Below, one piece after another: positions 1-10,074 of a stretch of DNA of 64,000 nucleotides. Source of the stretch: Rhynchopus sp. YZ270_cl-10 (taxonomy: Eukaryota > Euglenozoa > Diplonemea > Diplonemida > Diplonemidae); the NCBI GenBank assembly GCA_964035575.1, contig OZ037906.1:992001-1056000 (forward strand). The letters are read 5' to 3'. Below the pieces are notes generated by a model. It worked only from the letters and a program-made list of their open reading frames with translations, did no database searches and had not been told where the DNA came from. The stretch's first letter is position 1. Each line of letters starts with the position of its first letter. The position numbers were made by a program, and so were the translations under genes.

Positions 1-3000
1 AGGAGGAGAAGGAGAAGACGCCTGAGGAGTGGCAGCGCAACTACAAGGACCCCGAGAACGACGACTGGTGGAAGCGCCCGAAGTTCATTGACGAGTACCA
101 GAAGAACCCTGAGGACGACGACGCTGCGTGGCGCCGCAACAGCGAGAACGACAAGAAGCCAGTGGACCCTGCAGAGCAGGCGGAGCGTGAGCAGTGGATG
201 AAGGACAACTGGTGGAAGGCACCGAAGTTCTCGCAGGAGTGGCGCGAAGGTGACGACGACGACGACGAAGGCAACAACGACAACTGGAAGAAGCAGAGCC
301 GCCCCGACGAGGACGACGACGGCATGGTGCGCGAGGACGACAACACACCCGAAGCCACACCCGAGGAGGTTGCCGAGCGTAAGGACTGGTTCAAGAACGC
401 AAAGAACCCTGAGCGCAACAACGTCGACCCCGAGGCAGCGGCGGACGAGGGGTGGAAGCGCCCTGCCATGGTCGAGGACTACCAAGATGGTGGCGACAAG
501 TGGAAGGAGGGGACGACGCCCGAAGAGGAGAAGAAGCGTGAGGACTGGCTCAAGGAGAACTGGTGGAAGGCACCGAAGAACATCGACAACTGGAAGCAGG
601 AGCAGCTGAATGAGACGCCGAAGAACGAGGACTGGAAGCGTGCTGTGTCGGACCCCTCGGGTCCTGTGGACGAGGACGACGGGATGAAGCGTAACGACAA
701 GCTCACGCCCGATGAGAAGGAGAAGCGTGACGAGTGGTTCAGGAAGAACGTTGAGCCCGAGGCCATCAAGCACAAGGAGGACACGTGGGAGACGAAGAAG
801 CGTGAGCCCGAACCCGTCGAGCCCACTGCCGAGCCCGCACGCCCCGCACCTGCACCTGTCGAGCCCACACCTGCAAAGGAGGCGTGGGTGTCCAAGCGCC
901 AGGTGCCAGAGGAGGAGGCCAAGCCCGACACCTGGACCACGAAGCGCCAGCCCCCGCCACCAGAGCCGAAGAAGGACGGGTGGGTGTCCAAGACGAAGGA
1001 GCTTCCGCCACCGCCACCGCCGGCACAGGAGATGCCACCACCACCACCGCCGGAGGACCCGTTCCACGGAGAGAAGATCCGTGAGGAGGACTTCCCCTTC
1101 AACGGGGAGAAGATCCGCGAGGAGGACTTCGAGGTGTTTGACGAGAAGGAGGCTGAGTTCTACGGCGAGAAGCTGCGCGAGGATGACTTCGCGGGTGAGA
1201 AGTTCGACGAGCAGATCGCAGAGTTCTTTGGGGAGAAGCTGAAGGAGGACGACTTTGAGGGTGAGGTCTTCAAGGAGGAGGAGGCGGAGTTCTTTGGGGA
1301 GAAGATCCGTGAGGACAACTTTGTCGAGAAGTTTGACGAGGAGATTGCGGAGTTCTTTGGGGAGAAGATCCGCGACGACGACTTTGTGCCTGCGGACTTC
1401 ATGGGGGAGAAGTTCCAGAACGAGGACGACGAGGACGAGGACCCTGAGTGGGAGGAGCCTGAGGAGGAGGAGGCACCTGTGGACGAGCCGATGGAGTCTG
1501 AGGAGGAGGAGGACGACCAGGAGGCGCCTGTTGACGAGGACCTGTGGGACGAGGAGCTGGACGACGACGAGGAGGCTGAGGAGGACGAGGAGGAGAGTGA
1601 GGAGGAGGGTGACGAGAACGAGCACCAGGAGGACGAAGACCTGGAGGTGGACCTGGAGGCGGCCCTTGAGGAGCAGGAGGCTGAGTGGGAAGAGGATGAC
1701 GAGGACGACGAGAGCGAGGAGGACGAGCACGAGGCTGACGTCGACGAGGACGCAAGCGACTACGAGGAGCAGAGCGACGAGCCCGAGAAGGCGCCCGAGC
1801 CGTGGATGCTCCCCCTGCCCGAGGTGACGAACAACATCTACCTCAAGTCCTACTTCCCCGTCCTGAAGTGGCACCCGGGTGCCAAGCCCTCCGCCGCCGA
1901 CCGCCGTGTCTGGGTGGTGGACCACTTCGCAAAGTCGTTCTACTGCCTCGACGCAAAGGGTGCCATGAAGAAGCAGCACGACGCCAACAAGCTCCTCCAG
2001 CTCGAGCGCAACATCATGGACCCCAAGCGCGCACGTCTCATGTTCTTCGACGCACCCAAGTCCTACGAGGTCATCTTCCAGAGCACCGAGGAGCGTGAGC
2101 GCTTCTACGAGACAGGGTCCTCGATCCGCCCTGCCATCCGCGTGTACGCACCGAGTCTGACGAAGCCTGACGCCGCACACGACGGTGCGTCCACGACGAC
2201 GACCATCGACGGTGTGAAGGAGAACGCCGTCACGCAGAAGGTGCCGAACCCGTTCAAGAAGACAGGCGACCTTGTCGACCGCGAGCTCTCGGGACGCTGC
2301 AAGATCAACTCCTCGCTGGTGCAGGACGAGCCCGTCAGCGTGTGGACAGGCACCTTCAACATGTGCGGGCAGCCGCCCCCACGCGACCCCTCCTCCCTCG
2401 AGGGGTGGATGCCCAAGGGCAAGTACGACCTGTATGCAGTCGGGTGCCAGGAGGTGTCATACCAGAAGGAGGAGGGCGAGTGGCATGAGTACGTGCAGAA
2501 CTACCTCGGCAAGGAGTACCTTGTGCTTGCCACGATGCAGCTGTGGGACATCACCATGATCGTGCTGTGCAGGAAGAAGTGTCTGCTCAAGATCACGAAC
2601 GTCGAGGGGTCGACCAAGGCCACGCTGCACAAGGAGAAGTGCGGGATGAAGGGTGCTGCGGGTATCTGCCTTAAGTTCCACAACACCTCGATGGCATTCC
2701 TGTCGTGCCACCTGGCAGCGCGTCTGGAGCGCACGAAGATGCGCCGCATCAACGTCGAGGAGATTGTGAACCAGATCCAGCTTGCAAACAAAGACTCTGA
2801 CCTGTCCTCGCAGTTCCACCACGTCTTCTTCATGGGCGACCTCAACTACCGCATTGAGATGGAGGGTGCCGAGGCTGAGCCGCTTGTCCAGCAGAAGAAC
2901 TGGCTCGAGCTCCTCAACCAGGACCAGCTCCTCACGGAGATGCGTGAGTCGGGTCTCCTCCACGGCTTCAAGGAGGCGCCCATCACGTTCCCCCCGACGT

Positions 3001-3803
3001 ACCGCTACAAGGTGGGTGGCACCGACTACATGCGTGACCGTGGACGTGCCCCCAGCTACACCGACCGCATTCTCGTGAAGAGCACCGAAAACAGCGACAT
3101 CAAGTGCACCAGCTACGAAGCTGCAGAGACCGTGAAGACCAGCGAGCACTTCCCTGTGTCGGCCACGTTCCAGATCCGCTGCCTCCGCCCGCACGCATCG
3201 TGCTTCCACCGCGACCAGGAGCCGCGCCCGCAGTTCAACTTCAACTCCGTGCGCTTCACGGACCAGACACATTTGATGTTCCGCAAGCCGTTGCTGATGA
3301 TGTACACACCGTTCTCTGAGAGTGCGCACAAGGGTGCTGTCATGAAGACGTCCACCATGCTGCCTGAGTTCAGCGGCGAGTCTGTCCCGGCACCGATCCA
3401 GATCGTTGTGCAGATGACGGAGTACCTGGAGCGCAACCACATCACCATGATCTTCCGCGACACTGCGGAGCCGCGTGAGGACAAGATGTTCCGTGGTGCT
3501 GCTGTGATGGAGCTGAAGGACCGTGTGGAGCCGTACGACGAAGACCGCGAATGCGACCTTGACGTCATCTGTCTTGGGAAGAAGGTCGGCGTCGTCAGGG
3601 TGAACTACAAGGTACTGTCTTTGCTGTTGTCATTATTTGAAAACCATAACAAAAATACAAAACAAAAAACACCCCCCAAACAGGTGACGAACTACGGGTA
3701 CACCCCACCACCAGGCTGCACGCAGGGCCGCGTCCCGAAGGAAACCCTGATGGACTCTGACGCTGGTGAAGCAGAATCAGAGGAGGATGCAGAGGAGGAG
3801 TAG
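1..3803 (+). CDS. Inositol polyphosphate 5-phosphatase, 5'-partial, with repetitive N-terminal region
   Basis: The frame is open from the left edge (first full codon at base 3) to TAG at 3801-3803, so the true N-terminus lies outside the window. Order: about 250 residues of imperfect Trp/Lys repeats (cores like DNWWKAPK, DDWWKRPKF, EDWKRAV); a Pro-rich stretch near 790-1060; about eight FFGEKIREDDF-type repeats at 1065-1420; a very acidic Glu/Asp run to about 1790; a PH-like segment at 1830-2150; then the catalytic 5-phosphatase domain at about 2335-3175. Visible motifs are WTGTFNMCG, YAVGCQEV, FMGDLNYRIE, PPTYRY, PSYTDRIL and SEHFPVS, which supply the Mg-binding and catalytic residues of the family. 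A beta-rich tail resembling the ASH or C2 modules of OCRL/SHIP types follows. The expected role is removal of the 5-phosphate from phosphoinositides at membranes. Proposed exons are <1-3611 and 3684-3803. Catalytic identity is secure; the repeat region resembles no family I know. Confidence 0.9.
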   Translation, partial: EEKEKTPEEWQRNYKDPENDDWWKRPKFIDEYQKNPEDDDAAWRRNSENDKKPVDPAEQAEREQWMKDNWWKAPKFSQEWREGDDDDDEGNNDNWKKQSRPDEDDDGMVREDDNTPEATPEEVAERKDWFKNAKNPERNNVDPEAAADEGWKRPAMVEDYQDGGDKWKEGTTPEEEKKREDWLKENWWKAPKNIDNWKQEQLNETPKNEDWKRAVSDPSGPVDEDDGMKRNDKLTPDEKEKRDEWFRKNVEPEAIKHKEDTWETKKREPEPVEPTAEPARPAPAPVEPTPAKEAWVSKRQVPEEEAKPDTWTTKRQPPPPEPKKDGWVSKTKELPPPPPPAQEMPPPPPPEDPFHGEKIREEDFPFNGEKIREEDFEVFDEKEAEFYGEKLREDDFAGEKFDEQIAEFFGEKLKEDDFEGEVFKEEEAEFFGEKIREDNFVEKFDEEIAEFFGEKIRDDDFVPADFMGEKFQNEDDEDEDPEWEEPEEEEAPVDEPMESEEEEDDQEAPVDEDLWDEELDDDEEAEEDEEESEEEGDENEHQEDEDLEVDLEAALEEQEAEWEEDDEDDESEEDEHEADVDEDASDYEEQSDEPEKAPEPWMLPLPEVTNNIYLKSYFPVLKWHPGAKPSAADRRVWVVDHFAKSFYCLDAKGAMKKQHDANKLLQLERNIMDPKRARLMFFDAPKSYEVIFQSTEERERFYETGSSIRPAIRVYAPSLTKPDAAHDGASTTTTIDGVKENAVTQKVPNPFKKTGDLVDRELSGRCKINSSLVQDEPVSVWTGTFNMCGQPPPRDPSSLEGWMPKGKYDLYAVGCQEVSYQKEEGEWHEYVQNYLGKEYLVLATMQLWDITMIVLCRKKCLLKITNVEGSTKATLHKEKCGMKGAAGICLKFHNTSMAFLSCHLAARLERTKMRRINVEEIVNQIQLANKDSDLSSQFHHVFFMGDLNYRIEMEGAEAEPLVQQKNWLELLNQDQLLTEMRESGLLHGFKEAPITFPPTYRYKVGGTDYMRDRGRAPSYTDRILVKSTENSDIKCTSYEAAETVKTSEHFPVSATFQIRCLRPHASCFHRDQEPRPQFNFNSVRFTDQTHLMFRKPLLMMYTPFSESAHKGAVMKTSTMLPEFSGESVPAPIQIVVQMTEYLERNHITMIFRDTAEPREDKMFRGAAVMELKDRVEPYDEDRECDLDVICLGKKVGVVRVNYKVLSLLLSLFENHNKNTKQKTPPKQVTNYGYTPPPGCTQGRVPKETLMDSDAGEAESEEDAEEE
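3612..3683 (+). other. Intron, 72 nt, in the 5-phosphatase gene
   Basis: A GTACTG donor follows AAC TAC AAG, and the intron ends in AACAG before GTG ACG AAC TAC. The 72 nt are AT-rich, divisible by three and free of in-frame stops, so the reading frame passes through. The low-complexity translation (many Asn, Lys and Leu) differs from both flanks, which favours an intron. Confidence 0.65.
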
Positions 3804-4693
3804 AGAAAGAGAGAGCGTGAAGTGCTGTTTCTACAAAAAAAAAAGCAAACAAAAAAACAAAAAATAAAGCAAAATAAAAGCAACTCACGCACGCGCAAGG
3901 GAAAACAAAAGCGAAGGAAGGTTCCTTTTTTATTCATGAAGGCCTTATTCTTGAAGTGTTCTTTGCAGGGAACTTTTTACTTCGTTTTTCTTTTTTTTTT
4001 TTTTTCTTTTCGTGCGTCTGTCTCACTTTTCGCAAACGATGTTTTCTTTTTTTCCTAGCCATGTTGAGCTATTTTTTTTTTTTTCGTTTAGTATGTCAGG
4101 TTCAGTTACGTATATCGGGGAGGGGTGGTGGAGAGGATAGGTGAATGTGATACCAGATGGAGAGGAAAAGACCAAAGGGGGAGGAGAAAAAAACATAGAA
4201 CACAGGTCTTTAGCCAGCTGGTGCGAAGTGATTGTCGACACAATTAAAAAAAAAAACACCAACAACAATAAACAAGTTTACGTTGGCCTACCATCCACAT
4301 ACCACAACTCACCACCACCCACACTCCCTTTTTGTTGTTATTGTTGTTGTTGTTGTTGTGCGTTTTTTTTTTTTTTTTCTCCATCTTTGATGGATCACAA
4401 CGATTCATCTCTTAGCGTTTTCCTTTTCCTTTTTCCCCCCTCGCCCAACCTTTTTTTTTCTCTCTTTTTACGCTATAAATTTCCATTTTTCTCTCTTTTT
4501 TTCCTCTTTATTTTGCGAGGTAACTATATGCCTTTTACCTGGGTATGTTTTATTCTTTTTTTTTTTTTTCAATTCACGTTATTATTTTTTTTTACGAATT
4601 ATCGCAAAACAAAAAAAAGAGAAAAGATCTGGTTCACAATAGTGATATCTGCCTGTTTGAGATGAGATGGGGATTGGGGGGACCAAAAACAAT

Positions 4694-4750
4694 AGTGGAA
4701 GTTCATCCTCGGGTGTCTACACTAATACAACCAAGTTTTCAAAAACAAAA
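4694..4750 (+). repeat. Family D short element (divergent, CCTCGGGTGTCTAC subtype)
   Basis: AGTGGAAGTTCATCCTCGGG, then TGTCTACACTAATACAACC, then an A-rich tail. The same core is at 14203-14247 and, on the opposite strand, at about 61803-61845. AGTG and CACT can pair around the CCTCGGG core. Confidence 0.55.
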
Positions 4751-4872
4751 AAAAAGCAAAAACAAAACAAAACAAAAAAAAGCAATCCAACAACAGTGGA
4801 GACAACCAAAACAAAAACAAGATAAACAGTGCTCTCCCTCTCAAAATTGCCACCATTAAGCATACCCCCCGA

Positions 4873-5127
4873 AGGCGAATACGTACACGACGGTGAAGTA
4901 TGTTACATTACAAGTGAAGTTACTTGTAGCGTTACAAGTGAAAAACCGTTACAAGTGGGTTACATGTACCACATGTAAGTTACATACCACCACCTGATTT
5001 TGCCTGAAATTAGGTGAAGTTCAGTGGTTTTTGGTGGTGGTACATGTAACAAAAGTTACATGTAACTCCACTTGTAACCCCACTTGTAACACCCGTTACT
5101 TCACCGTCGTGTACCCTATATTCGCCC
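4873..5127. mobile_element. Foldback/MITE-like element with TACACGACGGTGAAGTA termini
   Basis: The left end reads GGCGAATACGTACACGACGG and continues TGAAGTA. The right end is its near-perfect inverse, TTACTTCACCGTCGTGTACC then CTATATTCGCC. The interior repeats TTACATGTAA and TTACAAGTG motifs in both orientations and contains a CCACCTGATTTT foldback. The same terminus (ACTTCACCGTCGTGTA) occurs near 60010 and 60070. No ORF; a non-autonomous DNA element is the likely class. Confidence 0.7.
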
Positions 5128-5325
5128 TCCCCCCTTCTCAAAACCCCTCCAAAAAAACCACCCACAAAACAGAATTAATTACCTCTCTCCCCCTCTCCCC
5201 CCTCCCTCCCCCCTCCCCCCTCCCCCTCCCCCCTCCCCACCCCCTCTCTCTCAGTCGTTGTATTTGTGTTCTGTTTTTCTTTCTCTTTCTTCTCTCTTCC
5301 CCTCCTCCTCCTCCCCCCTTTCCAT

Positions 5326-6330
5326 ATGAAGCGGAATATACTGAAAGGGATGACAAAGAAATGGGCGAAACAGAGTGGCAGCGCAGCGGGGGCATGCATT
5401 GCGGTGGACCCTTTTAAATCCACGGAGGAAATGTATGGTACCGCTATTCCGACTGGAGGGCCTCTATTTACTGCGAAATATGCGAAAGAAAGGGCCGAGT
5501 TGGATTATGGATATCACACTAACTACAGCCTTGCACGGCAAAGACTTCAGGACCGTATTGTTGATATGTTGGTTCCCCGCAGGGTGGAAGAAGCTGCACA
5601 AAAACGGTCTGAAAGCCCTTGGCTTGTTTTCTCTGCAGGCGCCATGGGAGCAGGCAAAACCAGAACCCTTCATTGGATGGCAGAATCCGGTTTTTTTCCT
5701 CTCAATGACTTTGTTTTTCTTGACCACGATGCGGTGAGGTATATGCTACCAGAGATGTGGTATTACCAACAGTTCAACCCAGACTCCGCAGGGCGGCTGA
5801 CACAACAGGAGGCAGGGTTTATTGTCGAGCTGGCAACAAAACGGTGTATCAGTCAAGGGGTGTCCTGCCTCGTAGATGGGTCGCTGCGGGATGCGGATTG
5901 GTACTGCAAACACATCCCGGAGGTGAGAGAGGAATTTACGGGACAGCGTTTTGCGATAATCCACGTCCATGCAGACCCAATGAGTGTTGTGGAAAGGGCG
6001 AGGGAAAGGGAGAAGACAACCGGTCGTCATGTTCCCGAGGCGTTGCTTCACGAAGCGATAGTCCAGGTTCCGCTTTCCGTGCAGCAGCTTGCACCGTTGG
6101 TAGACGCGGTGGTGACAATAGATAATTCTGCTAGTTTGCCTCCCCGTTTTGACGCGCTTTCCTTCCCTGAAGGGTCGCGTCTTCCCACGAATGGATGTGA
6201 CCTTGAATCGCCTCCATGGGCCCTCGTTAACGATCTTTTCACAAAAGGGCAACCAACAGCCACATCATTGATAGAGGCGTACGCTGATATGCAAAGAAAG
6301 GAGTTTGCGATTGATGCAAGGATGTGTTGA
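5326..6330 (+). CDS. Zeta-toxin-fold P-loop kinase family protein
   Basis: 334 residues from ATG at 5326 to TGA at 6328-6330. The frame is open further upstream, but that part only translates the pyrimidine tract, so the first real ATG is chosen. A Walker A loop, AGAMGAGKTRTL, lies near residue 105, followed by FVFLDHDAVRYMLPEM (a D-x-D/R motif typical of zeta-type kinases), a helical segment, LVDGSLRDADWY, and FAIIHVHADPMSVVERARER, with arginines in the lid position. This layout matches the zeta_toxin P-loop clan, whose bacterial members phosphorylate UDP-sugars. Eukaryotic members are probably metabolite kinases, and nothing here indicates a toxin role. The copy is full length and intact, with no antitoxin-like neighbour. 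Substrate unknown. A CTCTCTCTCAG at about 5244-5254 is the likely acceptor for the 5' end. Confidence 0.75.
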   Translation: MKRNILKGMTKKWAKQSGSAAGACIAVDPFKSTEEMYGTAIPTGGPLFTAKYAKERAELDYGYHTNYSLARQRLQDRIVDMLVPRRVEEAAQKRSESPWLVFSAGAMGAGKTRTLHWMAESGFFPLNDFVFLDHDAVRYMLPEMWYYQQFNPDSAGRLTQQEAGFIVELATKRCISQGVSCLVDGSLRDADWYCKHIPEVREEFTGQRFAIIHVHADPMSVVERAREREKTTGRHVPEALLHEAIVQVPLSVQQLAPLVDAVVTIDNSASLPPRFDALSFPEGSRLPTNGCDLESPPWALVNDLFTKGQPTATSLIEAYADMQRKEFAIDARMC

Positions 6331-6698
6331 AATAAAAAAGGCGGATTTATCAAAAAAAAAAAAGGAAAGAAATAACCCAAACCCTCTGCAAGATGTTGTT
6401 TGTGTCAAAAAAAGAGGTTTTTTTCTTGTATTGTATGAAGTTTTTGTATTTTGTGTGAGGTCTATTTTGGTTTGTCTTGTTTTTTTTTTTTTGAATGGTT
6501 TGAGAAGGGCGAGTTGAGTCCTGTAGGAACCGAGGAAAATGTTGATGGAAAAAGGATTAAGCCTTGTTTTCATCAATATGGTGGGATGTGACCCAGTGAA
6601 AACGCATTTGTCTCAGGACAGTGTTTTTATTTTTACTTTTTCTTTATTTTTAAAGGTATGCACACGAAGTATACCCATGGCTTATTAAAACTTTTTTT

Positions 6699-6773
6699 CA
6701 CCTGATTTTTACCAGAGTTTTGCGGTGTTGGTGGAATTTTGGCGGAAGTTGCTACCGGGTTAAAATCAGGTGG
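6699..6773. repeat. Small foldback with CACCTGATTTT ends
   Basis: The left end is CACCTGATTTTTACC and the right end is TTAAAATCAGGTGG, so the 75-bp unit folds back. The same ends bound 9975-10074, and the motif is also inside the 4873-5127 element and near 60533. Confidence 0.6.
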
Positions 6774-6803
6774 TTTTTTTCTCTCTTCTTCTTTTTTTCT
6801 GGC

Positions 6804-6842
6804 AGGTGACTAAGCACGAGAGGCTTAGGTTCATCTTATAAC

Positions 6843-6870
<28 letters not shown>
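6804..6870 (+). repeat. Family A hairpin element, near-consensus copy
   Basis: AGGTGACTAAGCACGAGAGG is followed by CTTAGGTTCATCTTATAAC and a TTTTCTTTTC run. CTAAGC pairs perfectly with GCTTAG around the 7-nt loop ACGAGAG. About seventeen further copies lie on the same strand (see the first finding). The stem, loop and T-run suggest a small structured RNA or a retroposed derivative, but no function is known to me. Confidence 0.75.
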
Positions 6871-6873
<3 letters not shown>

Positions 6874-6985
6874 GAAGATCTTCTCTCCAAAGAGTCTCTC
6901 TTCGTTCTTCTATCTCAAAATTGGCGTTGCGTTTTATTTTTTCTTCAAAATATTTCTTTTCAAAACAAAAACGCACATCTTAATC

Positions 6986-7048
6986 GTAATGATGTGTACA
7001 GTAAAGATGTGTGCGCACAGAAGCACATCCATCTTTTAAATTTTTTTT
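6986..7048 (+). repeat. Family F hairpin element
   Basis: GATGTG pairs with CACATC around TGCGCACAGAAG, then CATCTTTTAAATTTTTTTT follows. It has the same plan as family A (hairpin, CATCTT box, T-run) with an unrelated stem. Confidence 0.55.
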
Positions 7049-7186
7049 CCTGCAAATGTTTCCACAATTTTTTCTACAAAGTAAGCACAGTGCAGAGTGC
7101 AGTGTCTTTTTTTTGGCAGCTACACCCAACAAATCAACAAAAGAACACTAGGAACTGGAAGAACGAAAACAACAAAAAAAAAGGTG

Positions 7187-7257
7187 GAGATTGCACGGCA
7201 ACGCAACCGAGGCAACTGCACTAATCCAACAATTTATCAAAAAAAAAAAAAAAAAAA
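7187..7257 (+). repeat. Family D short element with A-run tail
   Basis: GTGGAGATTGCACGGCAACG, then CAACCGAGGCAACTGCAC, then CCAACAATTTATC and an A-run. TTGC and GCAA flank a loop ending in CCGAG. Closely similar copies are at 47168, 47720, 48285 and 57729. Confidence 0.65.
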
Positions 7258-7940
7258 GAAAACGCTGCCACCTCGATCTATGATGAGGCGGCACATTAGT
7301 TTCTGTCATATGCTTACATCCCTAACCCTTTTATTTTTGGGGGATAATTTTTTTTCTTAAAGGTGACTAAAAAGAAACACTGCACACACAATAATTGAAA
7401 TGGGCTAACTACATTTGAAGCAACAGATTTGTCAAGCATGGAAAAAAAAGCAAAAATATAACGGATATCTGAATTTTCCTCGTTGCTACCACAACACTCA
7501 GAAGCGAGGAAATTCCCCAAGTGAAAAATTTTTTTTTTAAAAGGTTGCTTCAACTGAAGTGTGGTAATAAGGCGTGTGGAGGGGACACATGGACGGTTAT
7601 AGAAAACGAAATGCCAGTCTTTTCATCTTCCCGCATTTATTTTTTATAAAAAAAAAAAAATGACAGTCAGGAAGGCTGTTCATGTGCGTCCCACCCCTCT
7701 CCTATTATCTTCTACATTTTTTAAAATATTTTTTACAGATGTGACACATTGAGGTTTAAAGAAAACATCGTCAGAAGAGGGGCTTTCTCAGTTCTTGTTG
7801 AAATTTCTGAAAAAAATATGTGTGTGTGCAGCGAGATCCCATCGTTCAGTTTTTTTTTGTTTTTCTTTAGCACTCCGGAAAATATTAATTTTGTTGGTGG
7901 TTTCTGTTTTTCTTTCTTTTTCTCAAAGAAAACAGAGACA

Positions 7941-7985
7941 ACTAAGGCAGCGCGAGGCTTAGGTTAGTCTTACCAACCTTTTCTC
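7941..7985 (+). repeat. Family A hairpin element, variant
   Basis: ACTAAGGCAGCGCGAGGCTT then AGGTTAGTCTTACCAACC and a T-rich tail. CTAAG pairs with CTTAG. The loop keeps the CGCGAGG core. Confidence 0.55.
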
Positions 7986-8037
7986 TTTCACTTTTCAAGT
8001 GTGTTTGCGGGGTGTATTCATTTCAACTTCTTTTTTT

Positions 8038-8118
8038 TTGTCCACCCCGGTACAGCCGGTCATGTACCAAGATACACTGTCACGAGGGGGGTATATTTCA
8101 AGTCAACTTTTTTTTGAA
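8038..8118 (+). repeat. Family C element, 3' two-thirds
   Basis: TCCACCCCGGTACAGCCGGT, CATGTACCAAGATACACTGT, CACGAGGGGGGTATATTTCA, then AGTCAAC and a T-run. It matches the downstream portions of the longer copies at 13713, 35439 and 48057. Confidence 0.65.
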
Positions 8119-8436
8119 ACCAGGTGCTGCTCCCTGCCACTCTCACCCCCCTTCTCCCATGGGTTTGATTCGTGTGTACAGAAGGTTTTCGATTTACACT
8201 ACAGTTTTATTACCTTTTTTACACGAAAAACGAGTGGGAGATGGGGAAGAGGGTGGGGAAGAAGGAAATGGGACACACTTGGTGGAAAAAAAAATGCAAT
8301 GTTCTTTTTGTTGCCTTTTTTTTTTTTATGTGTATGTGCGTTAGGGGCACATTCATCATTCACAGTTTCCTATCCCTCTTTTTTTTTTTCACAGATTCGT
8401 CTCAGTATTGTTTTTTGTTGTGTTTTGTTTGATTCA

Positions 8437-8476
8437 GTGCCCACATAGAGGCGTTTGCACGATCAACTCTACGTTT
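8437..8476 (+). repeat. Family B hairpin element
   Basis: AGTGCCCACATAGAGGCGTT then TGCACGATCAACTCTACG and T-runs. GTGC pairs with GCAC, with GCC/GGC inside. The CAGAG-like loop and CAACT box resemble the copies at 51885 and 57060. Confidence 0.5.
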
Positions 8477-9023
8477 TATGGTTTGCGATTTATTTTATTG
8501 TTTGCGCAGACATCCAGCACAATCTCGTTTTTGCGGGGTTATTTACCTTTTTTTTTTTCTCTGGCCCACTGCATTTTTTTTCTTGGTAGGTGCCTGCATC
8601 CAGTGTAGACACCGTGGTATTTTTTTTTTCTTCCTTCGGGTTTCTTTTCTCTTTTGTGTGGGTCAGTCGGAGGTGCCTGCATCAACTACAGTTTTTTTTT
8701 TTGTACTGCCTCTTGCGGCAGACCTCGTACATTTTTTTCTTCTTTGGTGACTTTTTTTCATTAGTGTCATTAGATTGTGGTCTTCCCACTGCGACCGCCG
8801 TTCTTTTGCAAAATGGTAACCGCCCAGGCCGTTACATAGTTTCAAAACGGTGGTTTGCGTGCCCCACTTTAATTTTTTTGTTGTATTTTCCAAAAAAAAA
8901 AAAAAGAAAAAATGCGTCACCCGCAGGAAAGGAGAGTACGAAATGGTGATGACTTGGCTTTTCCTTCGACACGCGTTTTTATTCTTTTTTTTTTTGGTTC
9001 CTTTTTTTTCATCCGTTATACAC

Positions 9024-9086
9024 ATTGAAGAAAAGTCGTGATTGCACCAAGGTAGCAATCACACTATTTCTACAATTTTTTTTCAA
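9024..9086 (+). repeat. Family D-like hairpin, perfect 8-bp stem
   Basis: GTGATTGC pairs exactly with GCAATCAC around ACCAAGGTA, then ACTATTTCTACAATTTTTTTT. The GTGxxATTGCAC start and CTACAATTT end recall family D. Confidence 0.5.
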
Positions 9087-9914
9087 GCGAAACAAAGAAA
9101 AAAATGCTCTAAAAAAAATTCATTTATCACAAGGTGTGGCCTGTGCCCCCTTGTGGAAAATGGCGAGGTTTCTCTAGCAGAAATCGAAAAAAGGCACACT
9201 GCCCCATGGACCTCAACAAGTTTCAGTTTCTGGAATTTGTGTGTTTCCCCCCCCTTTGTGCTTTTTCTATGCACACCCCACACCCCTTTCGTTTTTTGCT
9301 TTTCTTTTCTTTTTTCTTTTTTTTTTTTCCACAACAAAAAACGAACCGCTCACTATTCGTTGAGTGAACACAAATATTCTACTTTCCTCCTGCCCCACCT
9401 CCACCCATATTGCCCCTTTTGCTGTATGTAGCTTAGCTTTTTTTGGTGAACGGTACCGTTCGCTCTTCCCGTTAATATTTTGTTTTCTCTCTTTTTTTTT
9501 GTTTCCCCCACATTACACCGTTCAGCGGTGAATGATTAGTATCCTCAAAATTTTCTTGACACAAACAATATCTTGCATAAAAAAAATGACATGAGAGTGG
9601 AGATAACGAAAGCTTTTTTTTTTCTCTTAAAATGATACCCTGAACTCAAAAAAAGGTACTGATTGGATCGCAAGACCGGCTAAGCCAACACAGAACAACA
9701 CCTGCCGCCAGAGCAAATAAAAGGAAAAGGAAAAAAAAAGGGTAGATGCAGGGAATAATATTGCAACTTTTATTCAACGAAAAAAAGGACAACAATCTGA
9801 TGTTCTGTTTATTTTTTTTTTGGTTTGAGCAGAAAGTGAAATTATTGCATGTTTCTTCTCTTCCCCCCAGTGCAGGACGAAAGCGAATGCAATTAACAAA
9901 TAGCACACACAAAA

Positions 9915-9945
<31 letters not shown>

Positions 9946-9974
9946 GGCATTTTTTATAGTTCCGCCCTCCCTCT

Positions 9975-10074
9975 GCCACCTGATTTTACCCCCAAAAAAA
10001 AATCGGCTTTTGGCCCTATCCGGTCTATCCTCGTACTGGGTACTGGGTACTGGGTACTGGGGAAATCAGGTGGC
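9975..10074. repeat. 100-bp foldback with GCCACCTGATTT ends
   Basis: GCCACCTGATTTTACCCCC at the left and GGAAATCAGGTGGC at the right are inverted copies. The interior carries ACTGGGT repeated in tandem three times. It is the same family as 6699-6773. Confidence 0.65.

Larger units (their letters stand above)
3804..5325. other. Spacer between 5-phosphatase and zeta-type kinase genes
   Basis: T-runs and A-runs dominate. No protein gene is supported. The spacer holds a D-type short element (4694-4750), a foldback element (4873-5127), and a long C/T tract (5175-5253) ending in CTCTCTCTCAG. That last AG is a candidate trans-splice acceptor for the next gene. Confidence 0.7.

Noticed and set aside
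479-1102. Minus-strand frames opposite the 5-phosphatase repeats
   Set aside because: Shadows of GC-rich, Glu-rich codons (Ser/Leu-rich readings); no domain, and the + strand is conserved.
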